DNA of 64,000 bases from the NCBI RefSeq assembly GCF_000420765.1, contig NZ_ATVO01000004.1:23501-87500 (forward strand), in the 5' to 3' direction. Positions within the stretch are counted from its first letter, which is position 1. Each line of letters opens with the position of its first letter. Position numbers and translations under genes: made by a program. Of this stretch, positions 26,915 to 36,831 are shown in pieces. The stretch is from Sandarakinorhabdus limnophila DSM 17366 (lineage in GTDB: Bacteria; Pseudomonadota; Alphaproteobacteria; Sphingomonadales; Sphingomonadaceae). A model generated the notes under the pieces. It searched no databases and was not told the DNA's origin. It was given only the letters and a program-made list of their open reading frames with translations.

Positions 26915-27982
26915 ATGAGCATCGATCAACTGCACACCGAAACCCTCGCAGCCATTGAAGCTGCCGCCACGCCTGAGGCGCTGGAAGCCGTGCGGGTGGC
27001 CGCCATGGGCAAACAGGGCAGCATCACCGCCCTGTTGAAGACGCTGGGCGGTATGAGCCCCGACGAGCGCGCCGTGAACGGCCCGGCCTTCAACGGTCTG
27101 CGCGAAACCGTCACCGCCGCTCTGGCGGCGAAGAAGGCGGCGCTCGATGAAGCCGCGCTGAACGCCAAGCTGGCGGCCGAGCAGCAGGACATGACCCTGC
27201 CCGTCGCCCTGCCCGCCACCGGCAGCATTCACCCGGTGAGCCAGGTGATGGACGAACTCGCCGAAATCTTCGCCGATCTGGGCTTCGCCGTCGCCGATGG
27301 GCCGGAGATCGAAGACGACTGGCACAATTTCAGCGCGCTCAACATTCCGGAAAGCCACCCGGCGCGGGCGATGCACGACACCTTCTACATCGACGGCCAG
27401 CCGACAATGGTGCTGCGCACGCACACATCGCCGGTACAGATCCGCACGATGATGAGCCAGAAGCCGCCGATCCGCATCATCGCGCCCGGCCGCGTCTATC
27501 GCAGCGATTCCGATGCCACCCACACGCCGATGTTCCACCAGATCGAAGGCCTGGTGATCGACAAGGGCATCACGCTGGCGCACCTGCGCTGGACGCTGGA
27601 AACCTTCATCAAGGCCTTCTTCGAGGTGGATGACGTCGTGCTGCGCTTCCGCCCGTCCTATTTCCCGTTCACCGAACCGTCGGTGGAGGTCGATGTCGGC
27701 TACAACAGCAAGACCGGCAAGCCCGCTGGCGCTGGCCAGGTCGACAAATGGCTGGAAGTGCTGGGCAGCGGCATGGTCCACCCGCGCGTGATCGAAGCGT
27801 GCGGGCTCGATCCCAATGAATGGCAGGGCTTTGCCTTCGGCACCGGGGTCGATCGCCTCGCCATGCTGAAATATGGCCTGACCGATCTGCGCGCCTTTTT
27901 CGATGGCGACATCAAATGGCTGAAGCACAACGGCTTCTCGGCCTTTGACCTGCCCTCCATTTCTGCTGGAGCCGTCTCGTGA
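26915..27982 (+). CDS. pheS: phenylalanyl-tRNA synthetase alpha subunit
   Basis: 355 residues. An N-terminal coiled coil (to about 85) is followed by the class II catalytic core: [19 protein letters not shown], motif 2 in [23 protein letters not shown], and motif 3 in [14 protein letters not shown]. It charges tRNA-Phe as an alpha2-beta2 enzyme. Its stop overlaps the GTG of pheT (GTGA). Confidence 0.98.
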   Translation: MSIDQLHTETLAAIEAAATPEALEAVRVAAMGKQGSITALLKTLGGMSPDERAVNGPAFNGLRETVTAALAAKKAALDEAALNAKLAAEQQDMTLPVALPATGSIHPVSQVMDELAEIFADLGFAVADGPEIEDDWHNFSALNIPESHPARAMHDTFYIDGQPTMVLRTHTSPVQIRTMMSQKPPIRIIAPGRVYRSDSDATHTPMFHQIEGLVIDKGITLAHLRWTLETFIKAFFEVDDVVLRFRPSYFPFTEPSVEVDVGYNSKTGKPAGAGQVDKWLEVLGSGMVHPRVIEACGLDPNEWQGFAFGTGVDRLAMLKYGLTDLRAFFDGDIKWLKHNGFSAFDLPSISAGAVS

Positions 27983-30342
27983 AGTTCTCCCTGTCCTGGC
28001 TCAAGGACCATCTCGACACCAACGCCAGCGTCGATGAAATCGCCGCCGCGCTAACCGGTTGCGGCCTGGAAGTGGAAGGCATCGAGAACCCGGCGGAAGC
28101 GCTGGGTGCCTTCACCATAGCCCATGTGCTCATCGCCGAGCGCCACCCGCAGGCCGACAAGTTGCAGGTATTGAGCGTCGATACCGGCAGCGGCGACCCT
28201 ATGCAGGTGGTGTGCGGTGCGCCCAACGCGCGCGCGGGCATGAAGGGCGTTTTCGGCGCGCCCGGCACCTATGTTCCGGGTAGCGGCATCACGCTGAAGG
28301 TGGCGGCGATCCGCGGCGTCGAATCGAAGGGCATGATGTGTTCCATGCGCGAGCTGGAACTGTCGGACGAGCATGACGGCATCATCGCCCTGCCCGACGA
28401 TGCGCCGGTGGGCGCGCGCTATGTCGATTGGGCCGGGATGAATGATCCGGTGTTCGATATCGCCATCACGCCGAACCGGCAGGAGTGCCTGGGGATTCTT
28501 GGCATTGCGCGCGATCTGGCGGCGGCTGGCATCGGCACGCTGAAAGCCCGCACGATTGCGACGGTGGCCGGCAGCTTCCCGATGCCGCGTCCGATCAAAG
28601 TGGAAGACGCCGAAGGCTGCCCCGCCTTCGCCGGCCGCGTGGTGCGCGGCGTGACCAACGGCCCGTCGCCGGACTGGCTGCAACGCCGCCTGCGTGCCGT
28701 GGGCCTGCGTCCGATCTCGGCGCTGGTCGACATCACCAACTTCCTGAGCATCGATTCGGGCCGCCCGCTGCACGTTTATGACGTGGCGAAATTGAACGGC
28801 GGCCTCACCGCGCGCCGTGCCCGTGCCGGCGAAAGCGTGCTGGCGCTGAACGGCAAGACCTATGCGCTCGATGAAACCATGACCGTCATCGCCGACGATG
28901 CGGAAGTGCATGACATCGGCGGCATCATGGGCGGCGAGCACAGCGGCTGCTCCGAAACCACAACCGACGGGCTGATTGAATCGGCTTATTTCACGCCGGA
29001 ACGCATCGGCACCAGCGGCCGCGCACTCGGCATCAACTCGGATGCCCGCGCCCGGTTCGAGCGCGGCGTTGATCCGCTGTTCGTTGTGCCCGGCCTTGAA
29101 CTGGCCACCCAGATGGTGCTCGATCTGTGTGGCGGTGAAGCGTCGGAAATGGTTGTCGCCGGCCAGATTCCCGACACCAGCCGCAGCATCGCCTATCGCC
29201 CATCACGCGTGCTCGGCTTGGCTGGGCTGGATGTGGCCGAAGATGAACAGGCCGCTATCCTCACCCGCCTGGGCTTCGGCGTCACGCGCGGCGATTTTTG
29301 GCAAGTTTCCGTGCCGTCCTGGCGGCGCGATGTCGATGGCGAGGCCGATCTGGTCGAGGAAGTCGTGCGCATCCACGGCCTCGACAAGGTGCCCGCCACG
29401 CCGCTGCCGCGCGCTGAAGGCGTTGCCGCACCGACCGCCACTCCGCTGCAGCGCACCCAGCGCCGCCTGCGCCGCGTGCTGGCCAGCCGCGGCCATGACG
29501 AAGCCATCACCTGGAGCTTCCTGCCGCCGGCCGAGGCCGATGCCTTCGGCGGCGCCGCGTTCAACCTTGCCAACCCGATCTCGGCCGACATGGCCGCCAT
29601 GCGCCCCAGCTTGCTGCCCGGGCTGCTGTCCGCCGCCGCCCGCAACATGGATCGCGGCGCATCCTCCGTGCGCCTGTTCGAACTCGGCCAGCGTTACCTC
29701 GCCGACGCCGAGCGCCCAACCGCTGCCATCCTGATGGCCGGCGAAGCCCGGGGGCGCGACTGGCGCTCCGGCCCGGCGACCAAGCCCGACGCCTATGACG
29801 CCAAGGCCGAAGCCCTCGCAGCGCTCGCGGCACTGGGCGCACCGGTGCAGCGCCTGCAGGTCGCCGCCCCGGCGGACGGCTGGTGGCATCCCGGCCGCGC
29901 GGGCCGACTGGTGCTGGGCAAGGTGGCATTGGCCGATTTCGGCATCATCCACCCCCGCACCTCGGCGCAGTTCGACGTGAAGGGGCCGGTGGCCGCCGTC
30001 GAACTCTATCTCGATGCCCTGCCGCCGCGCAGCCGCAAGCGCGAGGCCTGGGCGCCCAGCCCGCTCTTGCCGCTCAGCCGCGATTTCGCCTTCGTGGTGG
30101 ATGAAAGCCTGCCCGCCGACAGCCTGCTGCGCGCCGTGGCCGGTGCCGACAAGGTGCTGATCGCCGGGGTGCGCCTGTTCGATCGCTATGCCGGGCCGGG
30201 CATCGAACCGGGCAAGCTCAGCCTTGCGGTGGAAGTCACGTTGCAGCCCACCACCGCCACGCTCACTGAAGCCGAGATCGAAGCGGTCTCGGCCAAGGTG
30301 ATCGCGGCGGCCGGCAAGCTGGGGGCGTCCTTGCGGGGTTGA
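27979..30342 (+). CDS. pheT: phenylalanyl-tRNA synthetase beta subunit
   Basis: 787 residues. In order: start [14 protein letters not shown], a tRNA-binding (EMAP-like) domain at about 40-150, the B3/B4 editing domain (about 210-360), B5, the catalytic-like core and a C-terminal anticodon-binding FDX-ACB domain (about 695-787, ending [15 protein letters not shown]). It partners PheS and hydrolyses mischarged Tyr-tRNA. GTG start, translationally coupled to pheS. Confidence 0.98.
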   Translation: MKFSLSWLKDHLDTNASVDEIAAALTGCGLEVEGIENPAEALGAFTIAHVLIAERHPQADKLQVLSVDTGSGDPMQVVCGAPNARAGMKGVFGAPGTYVPGSGITLKVAAIRGVESKGMMCSMRELELSDEHDGIIALPDDAPVGARYVDWAGMNDPVFDIAITPNRQECLGILGIARDLAAAGIGTLKARTIATVAGSFPMPRPIKVEDAEGCPAFAGRVVRGVTNGPSPDWLQRRLRAVGLRPISALVDITNFLSIDSGRPLHVYDVAKLNGGLTARRARAGESVLALNGKTYALDETMTVIADDAEVHDIGGIMGGEHSGCSETTTDGLIESAYFTPERIGTSGRALGINSDARARFERGVDPLFVVPGLELATQMVLDLCGGEASEMVVAGQIPDTSRSIAYRPSRVLGLAGLDVAEDEQAAILTRLGFGVTRGDFWQVSVPSWRRDVDGEADLVEEVVRIHGLDKVPATPLPRAEGVAAPTATPLQRTQRRLRRVLASRGHDEAITWSFLPPAEADAFGGAAFNLANPISADMAAMRPSLLPGLLSAAARNMDRGASSVRLFELGQRYLADAERPTAAILMAGEARGRDWRSGPATKPDAYDAKAEALAALAALGAPVQRLQVAAPADGWWHPGRAGRLVLGKVALADFGIIHPRTSAQFDVKGPVAAVELYLDALPPRSRKREAWAPSPLLPLSRDFAFVVDESLPADSLLRAVAGADKVLIAGVRLFDRYAGPGIEPGKLSLAVEVTLQPTTATLTEAEIEAVSAKVIAAAGKLGASLRG

Positions 30343-30436
30343 ACCCGCTTTTGCTGCCCCCTTTCGCTGCACCGGCGCTTTGCCCTATGGTGCAACGGAG
30401 CGGGCACCTTGGCCCCGCGTAATGTGCCCGGAGCCG

Positions 30437-31750
30437 ATGGCCCCCTTCCCCTGGCTGGACGCCGCGATCATCGCTGGCCTGATCCTGCTCAACGGCTTTT
30501 TTGCCATGTCGGAACTCGCCATCGTCTCGGCCCGGCGGCCGCGGCTGCGCGGACTGGCTGAACGGGGTTCCAGCGGTGCCCGCACCGCGCTGGCGCTAGC
30601 CGAGGGTTCAAGCCGTTTCCTGTCGGGCGTGCAGATCGGCATCACTTTGGTGGGCATCATCAACGGCGCCTATTCCGGTGCCACGCTGGCGGTGCCGGTG
30701 GGCGATCGGCTGGCGCTGTGGTTTGGCCTGCCGGCGCATCTGGCCGAAGAAACCGGCTTTGCCGTGGTGATCGTGATCGCCACCTATCTGTCGCTGATTG
30801 TCGGCGAACTCGTGCCAAAGCAGTTCGCGCTGCGCAGCCCCGAAGCCATTGCCGTGCGGGTCGCGCCGATCATGGTGCTGTTCGCGCGCGTCACCACGCC
30901 GTTCGTGTGGCTGCTCGACCGGTCGAGTCACTTCGTCTTCCGCGTGCTGGGCCAGAGCCGCGAGGGCGACCAGACGGTGACGGAAGAAGAGCTGCGCTCC
31001 GTCGTGGCCGAAGCCACCACCGCCGGCGTGATCGACGCCGAGGAAAGCGACATGATTTCGGGCATCATGCGCCTGGCCGATCGGCGAGTGCGCGGCGTGA
31101 TGACACCGCGCGGCGAAGTCGAATGGATCGATGCCGATGCCGATGAAGCCGTGGTGCGCGCGCGCCTCGCGGCCACCCCGCACAGCCGCATCCTGGTGGC
31201 GCGCGGCGGCGTGGACAACATCATCGGCGTGCTGCAGGCGCGCGACGTGGTGCAGGCGCTGATCGAAGGCAAGCCGCTTGATCTGGCGGCGCTGGCGCGG
31301 CAGGCACCGGTGCTGCCCGACGTGGTGGATGCCGTCGAAGCGCTCAATGCGCTGCGCGATGCCGATATCCCGATGGCGCTGGTGCATGATGAATATGGCC
31401 ATTTCGAAGGCATCGTGACGCCGTCTGACGTGCTGTCGGCCATTGCCGGCGCCTTCCGCAGCGATGTTGATGATCATGATGATCCGCCCGCCGTGGAGCG
31501 TGATGACGGCAGCTGGCTGATATCGGGCGCGCTGCCGGTGGATGAACTCGCCCACCGGCTGGGCGTGCCACTGCCCGAAGACCGCGATTATGAGACGGTG
31601 GCTGGCCTGGCGCTGGAACAGTTGCGCCACCTGCCGCAAACCGGCGAAAAGTTCCGGGTGGGGCCGTGGCAGTTCGAGATCATCGACATGGATGGCCGCA
31701 AGATCGACAAGCTGCTGGCCAGCCGGGGGAGTAACGGAGGGGCGGCATGA
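30437..31750 (+). CDS. hemolysin-family CNNM/CBS transporter-like protein
   Basis: 437 residues. The N-terminal DUF21/CNNM membrane domain (four helices, to ~185) contains LNGFFAMSELAIVSARRPRL. Two CBS domains follow, with the MTPRGEVEWID region first, and then a C-terminal CorC_HlyC domain. The family is linked to Mg/Co efflux or ion homeostasis; the hemolysin name is historical. Start 30437 is chosen for domain fit; 30422 is possible. Its stop overlaps the next ATG (ATGA). Confidence 0.9.
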   Translation: MAPFPWLDAAIIAGLILLNGFFAMSELAIVSARRPRLRGLAERGSSGARTALALAEGSSRFLSGVQIGITLVGIINGAYSGATLAVPVGDRLALWFGLPAHLAEETGFAVVIVIATYLSLIVGELVPKQFALRSPEAIAVRVAPIMVLFARVTTPFVWLLDRSSHFVFRVLGQSREGDQTVTEEELRSVVAEATTAGVIDAEESDMISGIMRLADRRVRGVMTPRGEVEWIDADADEAVVRARLAATPHSRILVARGGVDNIIGVLQARDVVQALIEGKPLDLAALARQAPVLPDVVDAVEALNALRDADIPMALVHDEYGHFEGIVTPSDVLSAIAGAFRSDVDDHDDPPAVERDDGSWLISGALPVDELAHRLGVPLPEDRDYETVAGLALEQLRHLPQTGEKFRVGPWQFEIIDMDGRKIDKLLASRGSNGGAA

Positions 31751-32121
31751 AACTGATGGCGTTATTGATGCTGGCACAGGCCCTGATCGCCGCCACACCG
31801 CCACAGCCGAAGAAGGTGATTCTGGATCAGGACGCCTATCCCGAAGCCGCCCGCGATGCCGGGGTGGAAGGCGATATCGCCTTTGATCTGGCCATCGACG
31901 CCAAGGGCGTCATCACCGGCTGCACGGTGACCAAGGGCGCCGATCAGCCCTTCAATCTTGCTGCCGATGCCTGCGCGCTGGCCAGGGCCAATTGGAAGTT
32001 CCTGCCGGCACGCGATGAGGCTGGCAAGAAAGTGCTGGGCACCGTGCATTATGCAATCGCCTTCCGCATTTCCCGGCGCTGTCCACCGCCCGATGGGCAG
32101 ACGGTCTGCGTGTTTCTCTAG
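31747..32121 (+). CDS. TonB C-terminal domain (energy transducer-like) protein
   Basis: 124 residues: signal peptide MKLMALLMLAQALIAATPP, then a TonB-C fold with YPEAARDAGVEGDIAFDLAID and a last strand region. It has no membrane-spanning anchor beyond the signal and no Pro-rich spacer, so it is not a full TonB; small secreted TonB-C proteins are frequent in sphingomonads. Two Cys near the end (ISRRCPPPDGQTVC) may form a disulfide. Its stop shares CTAG with the convergent gene. Confidence 0.82.
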   Translation: MKLMALLMLAQALIAATPPQPKKVILDQDAYPEAARDAGVEGDIAFDLAIDAKGVITGCTVTKGADQPFNLAADACALARANWKFLPARDEAGKKVLGTVHYAIAFRISRRCPPPDGQTVCVFL

Positions 32122-32657
32122 GCCGGGCGATAAACCAGCGCCATCGCGCCGCCGCTGAAGCTGCGCGCGCTCACCAGTTGCAGGTCGAGCGGCTGGGGCA
32201 ATCCGGCGAACAGCGCCACACCGGACCCAAGCGCCACCGGGCAGACCATCAGCTGAAATTCATCAACCAGCCTGCTGGCAGCCAACGCTTGGGCAAAGCC
32301 TGCGCCGCCCAGCACCCTGATGTCCCCACCGGGCTGCGCCTTCCAGTGCGCGATCACGTCGACCAGATCGCCGCTGGCGATGAACGGGGCGGCCCACGAT
32401 CCGTCGGCATCCGGCGCAGCCGGACGGCTGCGGCTGAACACCAGCTTGGGCGTGGCATTCATCACGGCGGCAAACGGCGATTCAGCGGTGGGCCAGTATT
32501 GCGCCATGTCGCCAAAAGACCGGCTGCCCATGGCGATCAGGCCGGCCTGATCCAGTTGCGCGACGACCCAGGCATCGGTCGCATCATCCCCGCTGCGAAA
32601 GATCCAGTCCTCGTTGCCGGTGCCGCTGCTGACAAAGCCATCCAGCGACACGAACAT
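32118..32657 (-). CDS. dihydrofolate reductase family (RibD C-terminal-like) protein
   Basis: 179 residues from the ATG at 32657 (MFVSLDGFVSSGTGNEDW). The IRVLGGAGFAQALAASRLVDEF segment and the overall pattern fit the RibD-C/DHFR family. Conserved residues of the first strand (TRRVVLG) lie in frame upstream of this ATG; a CTG at 32681 would include them. The real substrate is unknown. It follows the M28 peptidase in the same direction. Confidence 0.85.
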   Translation of the reverse strand: MFVSLDGFVSSGTGNEDWIFRSGDDATDAWVVAQLDQAGLIAMGSRSFGDMAQYWPTAESPFAAVMNATPKLVFSRSRPAAPDADGSWAAPFIASGDLVDVIAHWKAQPGGDIRVLGGAGFAQALAASRLVDEFQLMVCPVALGSGVALFAGLPQPLDLQLVSARSFSGGAMALVYRPA

Positions 32658-32685
32658 GCCGAGGACGACACGGCGCGTCAGCGAT

Positions 32686-34425
32686 TCAGCCCTGGCTCTT
32701 CTCGGTACCGGCATAAGGCGGAACCGAGGGCGCGCGTTCATCAAGATTGACCCACAGGGCAAGACACGCTGCCATCAGCACCGCAATGCCGCCCGCCAGC
32801 AGCGCCGGCCGGCGGTTGCCAAGGCTGCCGGGGCCATCAGGCAGCATCGGCGCCAGCAGTGCCAGCACCGGGATCAGCAGCGGCACGGTGGCATAGGGCA
32901 TGGGCGCGCCGATGCCGAGGAAGGCGAAGTGGAACAATTCCGCCCCAAGCGCCAAGCCGGGGATGGCCAGCAGTGCCGCCGGGGCGACCTGCGCCATACC
33001 AGACGCACCGGGCCGAGCGCCCAGCACCGCAGCAATGGCCGCCAGCAGCGCCGGCCAGGCCAGCACGGGCCCGGCACCGGGCAGCACGATCTGCGCAACC
33101 AGCGCGCCTGCAAAGCACAGCGCCGCCCAGGCGAGCCAGCGATCCCACAGGCTGCCGGCCGGCGCGGCGGCCAGGAACAACAGCACCGCCAGCGCCGCCA
33201 GCGCCGCAACCACTTCCAGCCGCCGCAGGGCGGCAAGCCGGTCATAATATTCGGCACCGACGCTACCCGACAGCAGGTTGAGACCGAACATCAGCACCCC
33301 GGCGATTATCAGCGCCAGCACGGCCTGGCCCAGCGCCATCAGCATGCCGCCCAGAGTCCATTCGCCCCGCCGCCAGACCGCCGCCAGAACGAGCAAGCCG
33401 GCAATGCCCGCAAGCAGCACCCAGCCGGTGGCCGGGAAATAGGCGATGATGCCCACAAAGGGCGCACTGGCGAACACGGCGTTTTCTGTGCGGGCGGGCA
33501 GTTCGGGGACGGTGACGAGATCACGGGTGATGGCCAGCGCGCTGTCCCCCAGATGCTGCAGCGCGCCCTGATCCAGGCGCTCTGCGGTCATCAATGGGCT
33601 GTGATAGCCCCAGGCATCGCCGATGAAGGCAAAATTCAATCCGGCCTGTCCGCGCAGTTTCACCGGTGTGAAATCCGTATCGTTGGGCAGGCTTTCATAA
33701 AGGGTAACAGCAAGGCTGCTCGCCGATGCGCCCGGCGCGACGGCAGCGAGGCGGCGCACCAGTTCGCCGTTCTTTGGCCCGGTCTGGAACATCATCGCCC
33801 GGCCGCCGCCGCCGCGCGCTTCCAGATTGATCGTCACGCCGATGCGCGCCGCAATCGGATCGGCCGCCGCACCCGGCGCAAAGATGGCGCGGGCGCCGAC
33901 CAGGCCCAGTTCTTCGGCATCGGTGAACAGCAGCACCAGATCGCGGGCCTGCGTGGCCTGCGGAATGGCACGCGCCACTTCCAGCGCGGCGGCGACACCG
34001 GCGATATCATCGGCCGCACCGGGCGAGGCCCACACCGAATCATGATGCGCCAGCAGCGCGACCGCCGGTGCAGCGGGATCCTTGCCGGCGCGCACCGCGA
34101 CAAGGCTGATGGCGGGTGCATTGGGGTTGCCGCCCCATTTTGCCAGCCGCTGCGCCGGCTTTTCGGCAAGCGGTGTGACGACACGGCGGGTGGTGAAGCC
34201 CAGCTCGGTCAGCCGGCGTTCCATTTCGGCAATGGCCGCCAGATTGGCCGGGGTGCCGGTGGGGTGCGGTTCACGCGCCAGCACCCGCACATCGGCCATG
34301 GCACGGCCGGCGCTGAACTGATCGGCGGGCGCATTGGCATCAACCGGCGTCGGCGTCTGGATTGTCCACCAGCCAAGCAGCAGCCCGGCCGCCAGGGTAG
34401 CCAAGAAAAGCGGCCAACGGCTCAC
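32686..34425 (-). CDS. M28 family zinc metallopeptidase with membrane domain
   Basis: 579 residues. An N-terminal membrane anchor precedes the peptidase domain, with Zn ligands in LLAHHDSVW, GAADDIAGV and DAEELGLVG, and a later His in AWGYHSPLMT. The C-terminal ~250 residues hold about eight hydrophobic helices. This is the endoplasmic-reticulum metallopeptidase-like layout of bacterial M28 proteins. The peptide substrate is unknown. It starts three bases after the phosphotransferase stop. Confidence 0.9.
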   Translation of the reverse strand: MSRWPLFLATLAAGLLLGWWTIQTPTPVDANAPADQFSAGRAMADVRVLAREPHPTGTPANLAAIAEMERRLTELGFTTRRVVTPLAEKPAQRLAKWGGNPNAPAISLVAVRAGKDPAAPAVALLAHHDSVWASPGAADDIAGVAAALEVARAIPQATQARDLVLLFTDAEELGLVGARAIFAPGAAADPIAARIGVTINLEARGGGGRAMMFQTGPKNGELVRRLAAVAPGASASSLAVTLYESLPNDTDFTPVKLRGQAGLNFAFIGDAWGYHSPLMTAERLDQGALQHLGDSALAITRDLVTVPELPARTENAVFASAPFVGIIAYFPATGWVLLAGIAGLLVLAAVWRRGEWTLGGMLMALGQAVLALIIAGVLMFGLNLLSGSVGAEYYDRLAALRRLEVVAALAALAVLLFLAAAPAGSLWDRWLAWAALCFAGALVAQIVLPGAGPVLAWPALLAAIAAVLGARPGASGMAQVAPAALLAIPGLALGAELFHFAFLGIGAPMPYATVPLLIPVLALLAPMLPDGPGSLGNRRPALLAGGIAVLMAACLALWVNLDERAPSVPPYAGTEKSQG

Positions 34426-34428
34426 GCG

Positions 34429-35499
34429 CTATTTCGCGCCGAGCTTCTGCGCCTGGTTCCAGGCCAGATCAGCCAGCGCCTCGAAGCCTTCGGCGGATTT
34501 CTTGGCGTGGGCGCTGGTGGCCGTGCCGCGGATCACGCGGCCCTTGATGCCATGAATGATGCCGGCCAGCCGGAACATGTTGTAGGCGACATAGAAATCG
34601 ATGTCGGGAATGCCGTCGCGACCGGTGCGGCGGCAATAGGCGTCGATATATTCCTTCTCGGATGGCAGGCCCATCGCTTCCAGATCATTGCCCACCAGCC
34701 CCGTCGTGGTGCTGGGCGGCATGCGGTACATCATCAAATGATAGGAAAAATCGGCGAGCGGGTGGCCCAGCGTCGAAAGTTCCCAATCCAACACCGCCAG
34801 CACGCGGGGCTCGGTCGGGTGGAAGATCATGTTATCACAGCGATAATCGCCGTGAACAACAGACACTTCGTCGCCCGGCGGGATGTTGGCCGGCAACCAT
34901 TCCACCAATTTGTCCATCGGGCCGTAACGCCCGGCGTCGACATCTTCCAGATACTGCTTCGACCAGCGCCCGATCTGCCGCGCGAAATAATTGCCCGGCT
35001 TGCCGAAATCGCCGAGCCCAGCCGCCACCGGATCGATCATGTGCAGATCGGCCATCGTCTTGTTCATGGCGTCGAAATAGGCGCGGCGCTCGGGCTTGGG
35101 CACGTTGGGGAAGGTCGTGTCCCAGATCACCCGGCCGTCGACACAGTCCATGATGTAGAACCAGGTGCCGATCACGTCATTGTCCTGGCACAGGCCAAAG
35201 GTGCGGGCGACGGGGAAGCCCTGCGCGTACAGCGCGGTGATCACCTTGTATTCGCGGTCCACCGCGTGAGCAGAGGGCAGCAACTGGCCTGGCGGCTTGC
35301 GGCGCAGCACATAATTCTGGCCGGGCGTGATCAGCTTGTAGGTCGGGTTGGATTGCCCGCCCTTGAATTGTTCGATGCTCAGCGGGCCAGCATAGCCTTC
35401 AACGTTGGCCTGCATCCACTCAGCGAGCCGGCCGGCGTCGATCTCCTGGCCGGGCCGCACCGCGCTGGTGCCCGAAAATTGCTCTTGCCGATCGCTCAT
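34429..35499 (-). CDS. phosphotransferase family protein (APH/ACAD10-like)
   Basis: 356 residues. The aminoglycoside-phosphotransferase fold shows FKGGQSNPTYKL (nucleotide loop), YVLRRKPPGQ with the catalytic Lys, VVHGDYRCDNMIFH (Brenner motif with catalytic Asp), and VLDWELSTLGHPLAD. This subgroup is usually linked to acyl-CoA metabolism rather than drug resistance. No acyl-CoA dehydrogenase gene is adjacent here. Confidence 0.92.
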   Translation of the reverse strand: MSDRQEQFSGTSAVRPGQEIDAGRLAEWMQANVEGYAGPLSIEQFKGGQSNPTYKLITPGQNYVLRRKPPGQLLPSAHAVDREYKVITALYAQGFPVARTFGLCQDNDVIGTWFYIMDCVDGRVIWDTTFPNVPKPERRAYFDAMNKTMADLHMIDPVAAGLGDFGKPGNYFARQIGRWSKQYLEDVDAGRYGPMDKLVEWLPANIPPGDEVSVVHGDYRCDNMIFHPTEPRVLAVLDWELSTLGHPLADFSYHLMMYRMPPSTTTGLVGNDLEAMGLPSEKEYIDAYCRRTGRDGIPDIDFYVAYNMFRLAGIIHGIKGRVIRGTATSAHAKKSAEGFEALADLAWNQAQKLGAK

Positions 35500-35523
35500 C
35501 GCGCCTCTCCCGAAACGGCGGAA

Positions 35524-36780
35524 TCAGGCGGTCTTGCCGATATCCCGCCGGAAATGGCCGCCGTGCCATCTTATCTTGCGAATAGCCGCATAGGCCAGCG
35601 CGCGCGCCTCGGAAATATCATGGCCCAGCGCCGTGATGTTGAGCACGCGGCCGCCGGCGGCCACCAGCCTTCCATCCTCGCTGCGCTTGGTGCCGGCGTG
35701 GAACACGTGGCAGCCCAAGGCTTCGGCCGCGCTGATCCCATCGATCACCGTGCCGGCCACAGGCCGCCACGGATAGCCCTTGGCGGCCATCACCACCGTC
35801 ACCGCCGCATCCTTGCTCCACACCGGATCAACCGCGGCAAGGCTGCCGGTCGCGGCCGCCCACATCAGTTCGACGGCATCGGATTCCAGCCGCAGCATCA
35901 GCACCTGCGCTTCGGGATCACCCAGCCGCACGTTGTATTCGATCAGCATCGGGCCATCGGCCGTCAGCATCAGCCCAGCATAGAGGAAACCCTGAAACGG
36001 CGTCCCGCGTGCCTTCATCGCGGCCAGAGTCGGCAGCACGATCTGCTCCATCGCTTGGGCTTGCAGGGCCGGCGTCAGGCGCGGACTCGGCGAAATCGCG
36101 CCCATGCCGCCGGTGTTCGGGCCTTCATCGCCATCGCGCAGCCGCTTGTGATCCTGCGCCGTCGGCAGCACCCGCACCGTCTCGCCATCGGTGAGGATGA
36201 ACAGGCTGGCTTCCGGCCCTTCCAGGCACTGTTCCACCACCACCGGGCCATGGATTTCGGCCAGCGCGGCGAGGCCTTCCTCGTTGGATTCGGCCACCGT
36301 CACGCCCTTGCCGCCGGCCAGGCCATCGGCCTTCACGACGACGGGCAGCGGGTGGACGGCAACATAATGATGGGCATCGGCCGCACTGGCGAAACGCCGG
36401 AAGCGGGCGGTGGGAATGTCGTGCTTGGCACACAGATCCTTGGTGAAGCCCTTGGAGGCCTCGAGCTCCGCAGCTGCTGCCGATGGGCCAACCACCGGCA
36501 CACCGGCGCTGCGCAACGCATCGGCGACGCCAGCGACCAGCGGCGCTTCCGGACCGACCACAACCAGCGCGATGCCATTGGCCGCGACGAAATCCACCAC
36601 GGCCTTGGGGTTGGTCACGTCCAGCGCCACGCAACTCGCAACCTCGGCAATGCCGGCATTGCCCGGCGCGCACAGCAGCCGCCCGCAGCGCGGTGACTGC
36701 CTCAGCTTCCAGCACAGCGCATGCTCGCGGCCACCGCCGCCCAGCACAAGGATATCAACAGATTCGGGGCATGCACTCAT
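35524..36780 (-). CDS. purD: phosphoribosylamine-glycine ligase
   Basis: 418 residues. ATP-grasp enzyme starting MSACPESVDILVLGGGGREHALCWKL, with NAGIAEVA, KADGLAGGKGVTVA and a C-terminal RVLNITALGHDISEARALAY. It makes glycinamide ribonucleotide in purine synthesis. GGAAGGG lies just before the ATG at 36780. Divergent from xseA, with about 50 bases between the starts. Confidence 0.97.
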   Translation of the reverse strand: MSACPESVDILVLGGGGREHALCWKLRQSPRCGRLLCAPGNAGIAEVASCVALDVTNPKAVVDFVAANGIALVVVGPEAPLVAGVADALRSAGVPVVGPSAAAAELEASKGFTKDLCAKHDIPTARFRRFASAADAHHYVAVHPLPVVVKADGLAGGKGVTVAESNEEGLAALAEIHGPVVVEQCLEGPEASLFILTDGETVRVLPTAQDHKRLRDGDEGPNTGGMGAISPSPRLTPALQAQAMEQIVLPTLAAMKARGTPFQGFLYAGLMLTADGPMLIEYNVRLGDPEAQVLMLRLESDAVELMWAAATGSLAAVDPVWSKDAAVTVVMAAKGYPWRPVAGTVIDGISAAEALGCHVFHAGTKRSEDGRLVAAGGRVLNITALGHDISEARALAYAAIRKIRWHGGHFRRDIGKTA

Positions 36781-36831
36781 GGGCCCTTCCCTATCATGCC
36801 AAAATGTCGCGGCAAGGCGCTTTGCCACGCG

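Noticed and set aside
31747..32121. The TonB-C protein as the energy source for the receptor cluster
   Set aside because: It lies 17 kb away, lacks a membrane anchor and Pro-rich spacer, and is coupled to an unrelated CNNM gene.
32614..36696. A 1360-codon open frame opposite the M28, phosphotransferase and purD genes
   Set aside because: It is the complement of three real genes and their gaps. It is His/Gln/Arg-rich without domains.
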